Source of the DNA: Schizochytrium sp. TIO01
Taxonomy: Eukaryota; Sar; Bigyra; Thraustochytrida; Thraustochytriidae
Assembly: GCA_004764695.1 (NCBI GenBank)
Contig: SMSO01000025.1
Coordinates: 4,256,862-4,320,861 of the forward strand
Direction: 5' to 3'
Length of the DNA stretch: 64,000 bases
Under the pieces are notes generated by a model, which saw only the letters and a list, made by a program, of their open reading frames with translations, searched no databases and was not told where the DNA came from. Shown piece after piece: positions 13,335 through 24,605 of the stretch. The translations under genes and the position numbers were made by a program. Position 1 is the stretch's first letter. Each line of letters opens with the position of its first letter.

Positions 13335-16193
13335 ATGAGTCATTATCACAGGCCCCAAGCAGCAACTCGGCTATCTTTTGCAACGAGCCTGATGTCACAG
13401 AGGCTTGGATGCCTTGTACTTTTCATCTTTGCTCATATCGTTCATGTTAGTGGAAACCCTCTTAAAGTTGGCATCTTAGCAAGCAAAGGTAAAGATGAGG
13501 CGGTTCTTCTTTGGAATAAGACATTTACGGAAGCGCTATCCAACTTGACGGGAGAAACCTTTTCTGTCTCGTATTATGGTTATCAAGAGATGCTGGAACC
13601 AATCGAAAATGGAGAACTTGATCTTGTGTTAGGAAACCCTTTCATTCAAACATGTGCAAATGCGATTGCAAGTGCTGCACCTATCGCAACTCTTCAGAAA
13701 GTTTACGATGGAGTCACTCTTTCAGAGTATGCAGGCGTTTTTCTAGCTCTTGCTTCAAATACAGAGGTCAATGTTATTGAAGATGTCAAGGATAAAGTCA
13801 TCGCTTTGGCTTCGCTAAAAAGCTTCGGAGGAGCCCAAGCTCAATTTCATGCTATGATTGACTCTGAAGCTCATCCATTTCTTTCTCCAACTCAGCTCAA
13901 AGTAACACATAGCCAGTTTAAGGTAGTTGAGGAACTTATAAACGGAACTGCAGATATTGGCTTGTTGCGTATGGACACGCTCGCATCAATGGTACGGAAG
14001 GGGCTGCTTGCTGATATCTCTGATTTTAAAATTCTGAGTCCCATTGCAGCAACAAATGATTTTCCCTATGTTCGTAGCACCGAACTTTACAACGAATGGG
14101 CACTCTTAGCCTTCCCACATGTACCCGAGGAGACCCAAGAAAAGCTAATTGAGGGATTGTTCAAACTTAATCTGAGCGCGACATCTGAGAGCTTGCAAAA
14201 AGCTGGATATTTAAAATTTTCTGCAGCCAAGTCATATTTCGATGTTGCTAATATCGAGCGCCAGCTCGGTATTCTGCACACTGATGTGACTACTAATTCA
14301 GAAACGTGCCGCATTTCCGACAATGACCTCGATACGCTGATTTGCCCTGATGGCTATGCTAAGTATGCAGATGACATTGTTGCCGAACATTGTGCTGAAT
14401 TGGCAGCAAGTAATTCAAAGTATGCTTGCCCAGATGAATATGAATGCATTTGCACGCCATGCCGAAAGTCGCTTCCAGTAGAAGTTTACCCGTTGGATTC
14501 GAGCTACTATCGTGCAGTTGTTAACAATGCAAATTTAAGTACGGAGGACTTTCTAATTAGCCTGGAAGACCCTTGTAGCCGCGTGAAGGTATGCGGTTCC
14601 TGGACCGAGGATGATGACACTTTGACGTTTTTGTTAGTAGACCATGTAGTTGAAGATCGCACGTCAGACTTTGATCCACAGTGGACCTTGCACAGCGACT
14701 CAGAGTCGATCAGTGGAAATGCAACTATGATAAGTGATGATAAAAAGTACTGGATCATTGAGATTCCAGGTCAAGATATTGCATCATTCGTGCTCGAACT
14801 TTTCGACGTTACGACTTCGCTAGATGTGTCCCCTGTTGTCATCAATGTTGATGAGAGGCTTGACACGGGCGATGTAGGCCATTTTATCAGTACAATAGTT
14901 CAGATTTTAGGCGGGGCAACCCTTGCATTGTCTGTTCTTGCAGCTCTGATTTTTCTCATATTCCGCAAGTCTCCAATAGTCAAGTCAAATCGTCTAGATG
15001 TCCTTCTCCTGCAATGTGCTGGATGCATAATGATGGGATACTCCAGCGTTCTTGTTGTTACCTTGGCAACACCTTTAGCTGAAATCCCAGAGGATAGACA
15101 TCACCTTTCTGCAACAGGAGAAACTGCTGTATGTTATCTTGAAGTTGCATTTCCTATGCTTGCATTACACTTGACAATGACAACCTTTTTCGTCAAGTCC
15201 ATTTTCCTTGTCCGTCTATACAAATACATGGCAATGAAGCGTGTCAAATTTACTTCACGGGGCCTTCTCAAAAAGCTGTTGCTCCTAAGTCTTCCAGATA
15301 TTATCATTTCTGTTGCGATGCTTGCAATTACGAGACCCCACGTGAAGAATTATTTGCAAAGATTTTGTCTTTCAAGTACGGACATCGGTGTGCGCCCTTT
15401 TATGCTTGCTTTGACAACCATAAAGATCCCACCGCTGGTTTATGCTGGGTGGGGCGCTTGGCAAACAGAGTCCTTGCCAAAACGTTTCAATAACTCGCGT
15501 TTGCAGTGGATTATTGTGACGATTGGTGTGCTTTATACTGCAATTAGCTTTTTAATTTGGGGTGCTCTAGACGAAAGTGTGACCGCTACGACAAAGAACA
15601 AAGTTGGTGTTTTTATGCTCACCGTTGCGCAATGCGTCTGTGTTCCGAATTTCATAGTTTCACCTGCATGGAGCACGCTTAAAAGCGTTCATCACCGCCG
15701 TCCTGTTCGCTCTGTACTTCGCTCTGTACTGAGCTTATCTAACTCATCAGGCCCGAGTGTTATAATCAATGGTAGTGTTTCAGGCGATGCTACTGTGGCC
15801 CCAAGCGGTTTGAATATTAAGGTGGGCGATGACGAAAAGTCAGAGTCGTTCCAAAATAAGGAAGCACAACAACTTACGATCGATCAACTCCTGGACAGGC
15901 TTGTTGAGGCAGCGCAGAAAAAAGGTAACGAGGTTGATCAGCTTAAAAAAACGCTTGAAACGGAGTCAGGCAAGCTTAATAAACTTCGTGACAAGGTTTT
16001 CACTCTTCGCCGTGAGATGGACGTGCGAAACCAGTCTTCTCTAGCCGCATTTGCGTTTAAGGGCAAACTTGTTTCCTCGTACCGTCCTCGGGGTTCGTCT
16101 GTCCTTGGTGGGAAACGCAACTCGTCGGTGGGATCCCCTGTCCATTCGCCAGGATCGGTTGGCTCAGTCGCTTCGATTGATGAAATCAAATAA
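13335..16193 (+). CDS. Class C-type 7TM receptor with a bacterial PhnD/TtrS-like ligand-binding domain
   Basis: The 952-residue protein starts at the first ATG (the frame extends upstream only to a TTG) and has a hydrophobic signal peptide at about 20-40. Residues 43-310 read as a PhnD-type periplasmic binding domain, closest in my recollection to that of tetrathionate sensor kinase TtrS. Examples are LKVGILASKG at the first strand, then ELDLVLGNP and SLKSFGGAQAQ. A Cys-rich segment follows, with C325, C337, C353, C365, C371, C373 and C376. After a linker (380-515) come seven hydrophobic helices at about 517-543, 553-577, 598-627, 646-665, 686-706, 723-743 and 757-775. C600 at the top of TM3 and C678 in the second extracellular loop match the usual class C disulfide. 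The cytosolic tail has a coiled coil at 845-897 and a Ser/Gly-rich end. It likely senses an extracellular ligand and signals through G proteins. The ligand is unknown. Confidence 0.85.
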   Translation: MSHYHRPQAATRLSFATSLMSQRLGCLVLFIFAHIVHVSGNPLKVGILASKGKDEAVLLWNKTFTEALSNLTGETFSVSYYGYQEMLEPIENGELDLVLGNPFIQTCANAIASAAPIATLQKVYDGVTLSEYAGVFLALASNTEVNVIEDVKDKVIALASLKSFGGAQAQFHAMIDSEAHPFLSPTQLKVTHSQFKVVEELINGTADIGLLRMDTLASMVRKGLLADISDFKILSPIAATNDFPYVRSTELYNEWALLAFPHVPEETQEKLIEGLFKLNLSATSESLQKAGYLKFSAAKSYFDVANIERQLGILHTDVTTNSETCRISDNDLDTLICPDGYAKYADDIVAEHCAELAASNSKYACPDEYECICTPCRKSLPVEVYPLDSSYYRAVVNNANLSTEDFLISLEDPCSRVKVCGSWTEDDDTLTFLLVDHVVEDRTSDFDPQWTLHSDSESISGNATMISDDKKYWIIEIPGQDIASFVLELFDVTTSLDVSPVVINVDERLDTGDVGHFISTIVQILGGATLALSVLAALIFLIFRKSPIVKSNRLDVLLLQCAGCIMMGYSSVLVVTLATPLAEIPEDRHHLSATGETAVCYLEVAFPMLALHLTMTTFFVKSIFLVRLYKYMAMKRVKFTSRGLLKKLLLLSLPDIIISVAMLAITRPHVKNYLQRFCLSSTDIGVRPFMLALTTIKIPPLVYAGWGAWQTESLPKRFNNSRLQWIIVTIGVLYTAISFLIWGALDESVTATTKNKVGVFMLTVAQCVCVPNFIVSPAWSTLKSVHHRRPVRSVLRSVLSLSNSSGPSVIINGSVSGDATVAPSGLNIKVGDDEKSESFQNKEAQQLTIDQLLDRLVEAAQKKGNEVDQLKKTLETESGKLNKLRDKVFTLRREMDVRNQSSLAAFAFKGKLVSSYRPRGSSVLGGKRNSSVGSPVHSPGSVGSVASIDEIK

Positions 16194-16999
16194 TATTCCT
16201 TAATTTAATTTGGGATTACGCTGATGGAATGTTATGGTAAAACAAATAAATTGGTCCTTTCGACGAATCATCAATTGTGTATTGTACCCGAGGAAAAGTT
16301 GTCACATTGAGATGCACAGATGCCCATTAAGGCTAAGAACGGACATAACTTTAGTTAGAATAAAACTACCCTTGTCATTGTATTGAAGACGAGCTTCGCC
16401 TCCAACAACCAGTCTTCTTCAATTTAAATTGTAAACTTAAAAATCATTTAACATCAACTTTGATCATGATGAAGAAGGCCTTTTCTGTTGCTAATACATC
16501 AACACAAAGTGTTTCAAGCTTCGGCTAATGGCTACAAGTTCTTTTTGATGATAAACTACGTATATGTTTCTAGAAAGCCTGGATGTATAATTGTTGTATA
16601 TAACCAGTTCGATCACTCTTAACCCTCTCTTTCAGATTACCCACGATACATTTGTGAAATATAAACAGAAATATGTTTCTCTCTACTAAATTGTGAAAGA
16701 CTGCTTGCACTTCAGTTGTGTTCAAAACTATTCTCACTACTTTTCTAAAAGCCCTTTCTACCTAATGCAACGTTAAAGTAGAGATCAAATGAAGAAGATG
16801 CAACTATGATAACAGCTCCAGCCAGCAAAATTTGGAGCAGCGTAAACTCATTTGTCTTTTGAGATGCTTGTTTAGTTGATAGATAGATAGATCGATCGAT
16901 AGATAGATTGGTTGTCTGGTTGTTTAATTGTTTAATTGTTTAATTGATTGATTGAACAAAATGAAAGACGGGCAAAAAGTGCAAAATTCTTCATCATAC
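16194..16999. other. Spacer between receptor and Rab2 3' ends
   Basis: This AT-rich convergent spacer holds the 3' UTRs of both genes. A GATA/GATC tetranucleotide run lies at about 16875-16908, followed by three TTTAATTG units and ATTG repeats at 16921-16955, close to the Rab2 stop codon. No gene is seen. Confidence 0.6.
16875..16955. repeat. GATA and TTTAATTG simple repeats
   Basis: A short GATA/GATC tetranucleotide tract is followed by three octanucleotide TTTAATTG units and ATTG units. It probably lies in the Rab2 3' UTR, 45 bases beyond the stop codon. Confidence 0.85.
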
Positions 17000-17698
<699 letters not shown>

Positions 17699-18267
17699 TC
17701 ACAAAACTAGTCCCAGCTGAAGACAAAGATCTTCTCCAAGAGCAGAATCTCAATCTAAAATAGCCAATAAACGTCTACGTACGCAGGCAAATTCGTCCCA
17801 GCCAAAATACTGAGGAGTCTGGCGTGCAGATCGATCAATAAATGCGACAATTCGATCTATAGATATTAGATAGATAAAAAATCTATCAGATACCTAGACC
17901 TTCGAGCTCTAGCTTCGCTGGCTCAGTAGCTCTCCTCCCTCCAGGTGAACTTCGGGCGAGACTCTTTCTCGCTCTGAGTAGATCGGCTATCTCTTTGGCT
18001 CGTGAGAGCTAGAGGAGCAGCACAGAGGCTCTCTGTCGCGGAGTGGAGCTGTCGAGATGGCCACGTCGGCGGGGCTCGACGCTGATGCGGGACCGGCCAA
18101 GCGGGTCGGACTCTTGCACAGTGCGAGCTCAGAACGAGTGAACAGCGGCAATAGAGCACTGCCAGAACGCGTTACGGGCTCCTGCGCCTGGGTCGCTCGC
18201 CAGGTCCACCGCGGGCTCGCGCAGATTTGTCTGTCTGTCTGTCTCTGTCTGATTCACTTCGATCGCG

Positions 18268-18316
18268 CTTTCTCTTTCTCTTTCTCTTTCTTTTTCTTTT
18301 TCTCTTTCTTTCTCTG
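18268..18316. repeat. (TTTCTC)n-type pyrimidine tract
   Basis: An imperfect hexanucleotide pyrimidine tract, read directly, in non-coding DNA upstream of Rab2. Confidence 0.9.
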
Positions 18317-18725
18317 TGCTCAATACTGTATATAGCAAACAACAACAATCATGGAAACCTAGCTACGCATACGTACCTCCTATACTCCTCTTTCTTCGAG
18401 CCCCATAAGTCACTTATAGCGCTTTACTCCACTTGCAGCGCGTCCGTTACTATAGGGTATTCCAGCACGAAGTGGACTTTAAGCGGGTTCTTCGTTAGCT
18501 CCATTTCCGCTCTCTCCACTGTTTAGAACTTTATTTCTTCAGGATAGGGCATTCGAAGGGTACGTATGCTAAGAGGAAACTTTCAATCGATCGTGGGAAA
18601 GTAAACAAACTCAAAGAAATGGTCCTCTATCATTTATACTGAGGGATCGATTGCCCTTTAGCTCCAAACAACTTTATGTGCTGATTTGTTTTATATTTGA
18701 TAATTATATTTTATTCTATTTTGCA

Positions 18726-18758
18726 AAGAAGAAGAAGAAGAAGAAGAAGAAGAAGAAT
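18726..18758. repeat. (GAA)n microsatellite
   Basis: About eleven perfect trinucleotide units in an AT-rich spacer, with no gene around them. Confidence 0.95.
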
Positions 18759-18849
18759 ATCAATAACTATCTCCATAGCACCACATAGCGAATTTAGTAG
18801 GGTGTGGAGTGTTCCTAAAAACATTCTTACTGTATCGTACCTAACGCAA

Positions 18850-18896
18850 GGCGAAAGAAGAACTTCTTCTTAGACTTTGGGTAAACTTCTTTCGCC
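18850..18896. repeat. 11-bp perfect inverted repeat
   Basis: The arms GGCGAAAGAAG and CTTCTTTCGCC are exact reverse complements separated by 25 bases. The loop itself begins with a smaller AAGAAG/CTTCTT pairing. It could form a hairpin in RNA or DNA; no function is evident. Confidence 0.85.
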
Positions 18897-19734
18897 CCAG
18901 CATTTCACCCCCTTCGCCACGCGTGGATGGCTGTGGCATGGCGCTGGGGTGTCAAACCACCTCGTTACAGTGCACGAGCGCTTTCATGCGCCCTGAACTC
19001 ATCATCTCTGGAGACGATTGGCCAAGTTTCCGCAGAGAAGGGTTGTCTATCGAAAGCAGCAAAACTCGCTAAAACCGAGGAGGGATAGACTCCTATTGTA
19101 TTCGGTAAGTACCCCTATCTCGCTGTACCAAGCAGAAAGCAAATTGCGGAGTTGGTGAACTTAGTTCAACGAGTTGGACCATCGTCGTTATTCAAGCGCG
19201 GCCTATCACACGATGTGAGGGGCATCGTGGCCTGAATGGGCAGCCTGAGAGCATCAACGCTTGCTTAGTCGGCACCAACGAGCGATGTTGTCGCACACAT
19301 CCATAACTAAACTCTGTCTACCTTGAAGCATGATTTGTTGATGAGTTTAACAATTTGTTTAGTCGTACACCATCGTAGCACTGCCTATTAGGAACATAGA
19401 GGTCAAGAAGAAATAAATAAATAATATTCTGTTCTGTTTCAATGACGAATAAATGAATGAGTAGGTGCATTCAAGATGCATTGAATGGCCAGAGTTTGCT
19501 GCCTTCGATGGGACGTTCTGCTGCAACACCTTCGATTCCTGGTCAGTGAGTGTAAGATCAGTTATAGACCAAGTCAAACTCTCTTGTATTGTTGCTGCTT
19601 CACTTCTTGTTTTATTGTTTCCATTTCTGTTTTATTTTAGTCTATTTCTTCTTCTCATTTCTTTTCATTGTCGAAGTACTTCGTAACTTCTTTTTTTAAT
19701 TAAACTTTTTTTCTTTCTCAAATCTACCTTAAAA

Positions 19735-20094
19735 GAGGCGACGGAGCTTCTGCTTTATGGGGAGGAGGTAGAGAATGTTAAGGTGGCCAGAGTGCGCCAT
19801 CGCCCTGACGCACGTGGACCTCCGTGAAGACGCGACAGTTGATGAGAAGCAAGACAAACTCACGGAGAACTCGAAACAGATGAGACAAAAGCGCCCTACT
19901 CAATCCTTAGCAACTTTCTGCAAGGTCTTGCAGGATTTCACGTGAGGTGCACGCTGGCGGCTGCAGTTTCAACAGTTTCTTTGCCTCAACCATTCTAATC
20001 TCTCATTCAATGACATCGTTGACGGTGTTAAAAAATTAAAACAAGGAAGAACTGAAGGAGGTGCATGTAGGTGAGTCATCCAAAGACTGTTAGG
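19735..20094 (+). pseudogene. Possible decayed coding fragment, family unknown
   Basis: A frame opens just after a pyrimidine-rich, acceptor-like stretch and reads about 30 residues before a stop. The next frame continues without a stop for about 42 codons and meets a TGA. It then continues in the same frame for about 40 more codons. Composition is hydrophilic and protein-like, unlike the AT-rich surroundings. The breaks suggest a dead gene, a mobile-element remnant, or exons I cannot join. I recognise no family, so confidence is low. Confidence 0.2.
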
Positions 20095-21311
20095 CAATGG
20101 GCTCGCACTTGCTCAAACTCTCTGCGTGTTCAAAAGAATTAGTACTCTGTTAGATTTTTTTCCATTTGGACATACTCTTACAATTCAGTCAGAAAACTTG
20201 CGCTGCTGCGCGGTGCTACTGGGATGATAATTGAAAATGGGTCATTCAATCTTGACACCAAGTTAGCGCAGCGGCCTTCAGCTCAATTCTATCTGCTCAA
20301 AATTAAAAGTTGCCCGTGTCTTCATATTTTGTAAATTGCATTACATTCACAAATGCCGTTCACATGCCTGCAGCTAGGACCAAGTTTCGTTTGGAGGAAA
20401 ACCTTATGCACGTCGTAAGAACCCAATTTAGATACTTAGCACTGCAGGGGAGGGGTACAATTTAGAATGGTGGTTGCAATAGCTCATGTTGATCATTTTA
20501 CGATATGTTTTTTCTTGTTTAGGTTGTTTTTTGAGGTGAGGGGAGGCTTCAAGCGCAATCGAAGATAATCGAGATCCAAGTGCTCTAGAAAGTCTCCTCT
20601 CTCAGGGTTATTGTTATAGATGTGGTAGATGAAGAGGAAGTGAGATGTTGAATAAGAAGGGAAAGAGAGAAAGTTGGGTTCTTTGATGTATTTTTGGTCC
20701 ACAATTATTCCACCACCACTGCTGCGATCACCATCGTATTCAGCAACACGAATCGTTTTTTCTTCATTATGAAAAGAAGCTTCGTTGTAGTGAAAAAGCG
20801 AACCAAGAGCTCGGATAATGTATTTCCACGTTTCCGCAATTTCGATAGTCAAGGTCCACCCAAGGAAGCAAAGGAAAATAAACCTTAAACGAGTTGTCTC
20901 AAACTTTCCGATTACCCTTCTAGCCACGCGAGGTGACAATGCAGAAGTAATGTATGCAGCAGGAGAACCATACCCACGAAGACGAAGAGAACAGCACAGT
21001 GACTCCAGCTCCAAACAGCCGTATGAATAGCATCAACCATTTGGTCTGTGGCCTAAAGAACACATAAAAGTGAGCATCTGACGATGTCGACCAGATGTTC
21101 CAATAATGTGAGTGAGTCTATTCGTCTAGCCAACGCAAGCAGGGTGGCACACACAAGCATCAGATCATATATCTAAGTATCTATATATTCGGATGAAATG
21201 CGACAATGCGAAAATAGCAGAGTACGAAAGTATGAGGAGCGGCAGACATAAAGCAGCGCTCACAATGACGGCAAGCACTATTCCCGTCAGTACCTATAAA
21301 ATAAACATTTC

Positions 21312-23187
21312 TTACTCGCGCACAAACGGCTCGATGGTCATTTCCAAGACAGTGCACGGGAACGGGATGGAGAAGTTCTGCAGAACCTCGACGTGGAGGA
21401 CACCAAAGGATCCAAGCTCAGTGAAGTTGTTGTGGCCGTGCGGCTTCCACATAATGGTCGCGCCGCGTCCAGGCAAGTACATGCGGTCCTCGTCGCGCAT
21501 GACAAGCTTGTACTCGCCAATAGACGCACCGTCAGAGATGAGGGTCTGCACAAGAGCACTATCATGGGCCTCGGGGCAGTAGTCCTTGGCTGGCACCACG
21601 GAGAGCACCTGCATGAGACGATCCACAAGGCCGTGGATGGTCTCAAAGCTGGAAGCAAGCCCTGCGTGAAGGGCAGCAACGTGGCGTTCATTGCGGCATC
21701 CAATATCCTTCTGATCCGGAGTGCGCGGGTCGCGGAGGACAACGTCGGAGACCTCAAAAAGGCGAATTCCCTCAGAGATCTTGAGCGACATGTTGTCTCC
21801 AAGAGTCTTGATAAGTCCCGGGAGCAGCGATGTGCGGACACACTGAAACTCAACCGTCTTGGGGTTGGCAAGCGTCACCGCAAGGTTTCCAGGGTCCTCG
21901 TGGTTGAGGAACTTAAAGTTCTCGTCAAGAGAACAGAGTCCGAGAGTCATACCCTCCATGTATCCCTGGCGACTGATCTCGAAGCGCAAAAGGTCGCTCA
22001 GAAGGTTCACGGGAAGCTCCTTGCCGGGTCTGTGCGACACGGGCACAGTCTTGACAATGTTGTTGTATCCATACGCAATTGCGATATCCTCCGCGATATC
22101 CACCTCATGAAGAATATCACTGCGGGTCACAGGCACCGTAACTGTGAGCACAGTCTCGTCATCATTAAGAGTCGCAGGTCCGAGCTGCATACGTTCTACA
22201 AGAGCCTGCATTTCCTGAGCAGGGACTTCTGCACCAATGGTGCTCTGTACCCTCTGCACGAGAGCATCAGCGGGTCTTGTAGAGAGGTCAGGGCAAGTCA
22301 TTTCCGACACAGGTTCCGTGCATCCTCCAGGAAGAACAGGCTCCTCGTAAACAACATCAACAGTCTCCACACTCTCGGGATCATCACAGTAGCGGGCAAA
22401 CATGGCCACGATCGTGTTGAGCACAATCTTGGCCTTGGTCATATCCGTTGCCGTGCACTCAATGAACATGTTCCTGGTGTCCTTGGAGATCTTGGACTTG
22501 GAACCGTTGATGATAGGCGGCAACGAGAGGACCTCACGGTTGCTGTCGTAGATCACAGGGTACACAGGCGAATCGTAGATGATGTCAGTGTAGGGCTTGA
22601 GGTGCTTGCGCTCGGGGTTGACGCGGAAGTCGTCGAGGATCTCACGGGCGTTCATGGCCTGTGACTCAAAGAGGTGCACGAAGTTAATGTCCTCGGGAGC
22701 AAGTGCCTCGTACGAGAACGGGCCTGAGATGGAGTCGAGGTCGTGGGTGCCGATGGCCACAAGCGTGCGGCGACGGCAAAGGTTCCTGTGCAGCTGGTCC
22801 TGAAGGTCAAGGCAGCTCTGGTAGGATTCCTGAGTGAGGTTGAGGCCACGGAGAACGGCACAGACCACAAAAGGCCTGATCTGCTTCGTGGATGGTTTGA
22901 CGGTCACACGGGTCGCGGCGGCATCGGCGGGAGCCACAGTGCGGAAGACAGGTGCCTTCTCCTCAGACTTGAAAACGCGGAGAGCACGGGCAAGACCTTC
23001 AAGACAGAGGAGGTCGTAGCGGTTGGCGGGGAATATCAATCTTGTAGATGACAGTGCCGTCGTCCTCTTCCTCCACGTCATCGAGCTCGATGCCAAAGTC
23101 AAAGCAAAGCTGATCGAAGGCCTCCTCGGAGTACTCGCGGCCCAACTCGCGAAAGAGAGAGGCGCGGTTCACGCTCACGACGGGCAT
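21312..23187 (-). CDS. FARSB: Phenylalanyl-tRNA synthetase beta subunit (cytosolic type), with a 1-nt frameshift
   Basis: The sequence encodes the eukaryotic/archaeal-type beta subunit, about 624 residues if the frame break is bridged, near the family's usual 590-610. The N-terminus MPVVSVNRASLFRELGR and the block GTHDLDSISGPF are typical, as are PVIYDSN, IAIAYGYNNI and the C-terminal class II-like fold. The beta subunit pairs with alpha as an (alpha-beta)2 enzyme that charges tRNA-Phe in the cytosol. After codon 53 (IDIP) the conserved continuation ANRYDLLCLEG lies in another frame. The break falls in a run of four G (C on the coding strand) at 23028-23031, and removing one base restores the frame. 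Everything else is intact, so a sequencing or assembly error is most likely. The start is the ATG at 23187. Confidence 0.92.
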
Positions 23188-24605
23188 CTTTGAAAGTCAC
23201 ACACGTAGGCAATCACGAGACAGCTATACCGGTTCTAGGGCCTCGTCCTCCGCTTTCTTGCGACCGCAAGCGAACAGGAAATGGACGAACGAACGTCGCC
23301 GCAAAAGGAGATTCGAGTTTGCTTTCTGTCAACCTATTTATTCTCTACTTTACGCGCCTCCGTTTCTCTATTGGCTAACCCTACACTTCACTTGCGCCTC
23401 CATTCTCTACTGTGCAATACTTCATTTACCATACACTACTTTCACACTCATTCATTCTCAACTCAACAAAATCAAGATCATCATCATATTCTGTAAATCA
23501 TTCATTCACGAGGCACCTGTTCCAATGCCACCCCCATATTGCCGCCATTTGTTCTTTCACCGTTCTTTTACTGCTATCTTGCAATTGATGGATGCTATGC
23601 TACCGTCCTCTCCTACCTATTATTCTATAGGCAGAGCCTGCGCGAGGATATCCTGTGTTTGAGATATTCCATGATATCCTGCGATAGAGATTGCATTGCA
23701 AATGTTCTGGTCTTTGCTGCAGCCAGCTTTTCAGAGGCTCTTGGGCTGGCAAAGAAGCGTGGCAAAGAGGAGCGAAGAGGACGAAGATGCGGGAGAAGGG
23801 CGGCTTTGGGTCAAGATAAAGGTCACAAGGATTGGGGAAGGATTGAATGAAGAGGAACCGAGGAAAGACACGGGAAGGCGCTTGGAATGTGCAGGGAATG
23901 GATGATGTGCAGGAAAGGCGGAATTCCGGGAAAGGGGGGACAATAAGGAGGAGTTCCGAGAAGTTTTTTTCTGCTAATTTCTACTCATCGTTCAGGGACA
24001 TATTATATATATATATATATATATATATTATCAGGAAGGAATAATTAATTAGAATTTGAGATGAAGGACTCTGGCGGCAATGGAGAGCTTTAGGATGGTG
24101 GTTGGCGAATGGGGGAATGCGTAGTGATTGTCACAATGGTTTATAATATAGATGAAGGTTTATTTATGTATGGGTGAAAGGAATAGAAAATCAATTTATC
24201 GTGATAATTACGGATAGAGTGTAGCGATTCTTTGTAAGGCCGCTTTGCAATACCTGGCAGATTGAAAGATGACAAGGAGGGGAGCAAACAGCGAGACGAC
24301 GTTATGGAGAAGGCTGCTGAGATGACTGGGACTGAAAAGTTAACTGTGCATTTCTAGACTCAACCACAATCCTAATACATATCCCTATTTTCTAAATATT
24401 TTGCCTAACGCATCTGACATCGTCAGGCTTCTACCAGCTAGTTCCCAGAACTTGCCCAATCTAGTCTACTGATTTAAATGGGACTGTACCAATTAGAAAA
24501 AAGAAAAAGAAAAAAGGTCCGGAAATGGGCTAAAATGGTTCCTGCTAAAGATTAAATCTAACATACATGTTCATTTATTTTATGTGCGTATATATAAGGC
24601 ATTCA
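23188..24605. other. Spacer upstream of PheRS beta
   Basis: The left part is pyrimidine-rich, the right part AT-rich. A (TA)n microsatellite lies at 24001-24030. Plus-strand open frames at 23258-23905 overlap one another in several phases and show no domain. No gene is called. Confidence 0.6.
24001..24030. repeat. (TA)n microsatellite
   Basis: About thirteen alternating TA units, non-coding, read directly. Confidence 0.95.

Noticed and set aside
20493-21014. 173-codon minus-strand frame
   Set aside because: It has no ATG at all; the only start is TTG and no family is recognised.
21393-22664. 423-codon open frame antisense to PheRS beta
   Set aside because: The minus strand carries a conserved synthetase with family motifs throughout; the antisense reading has none.
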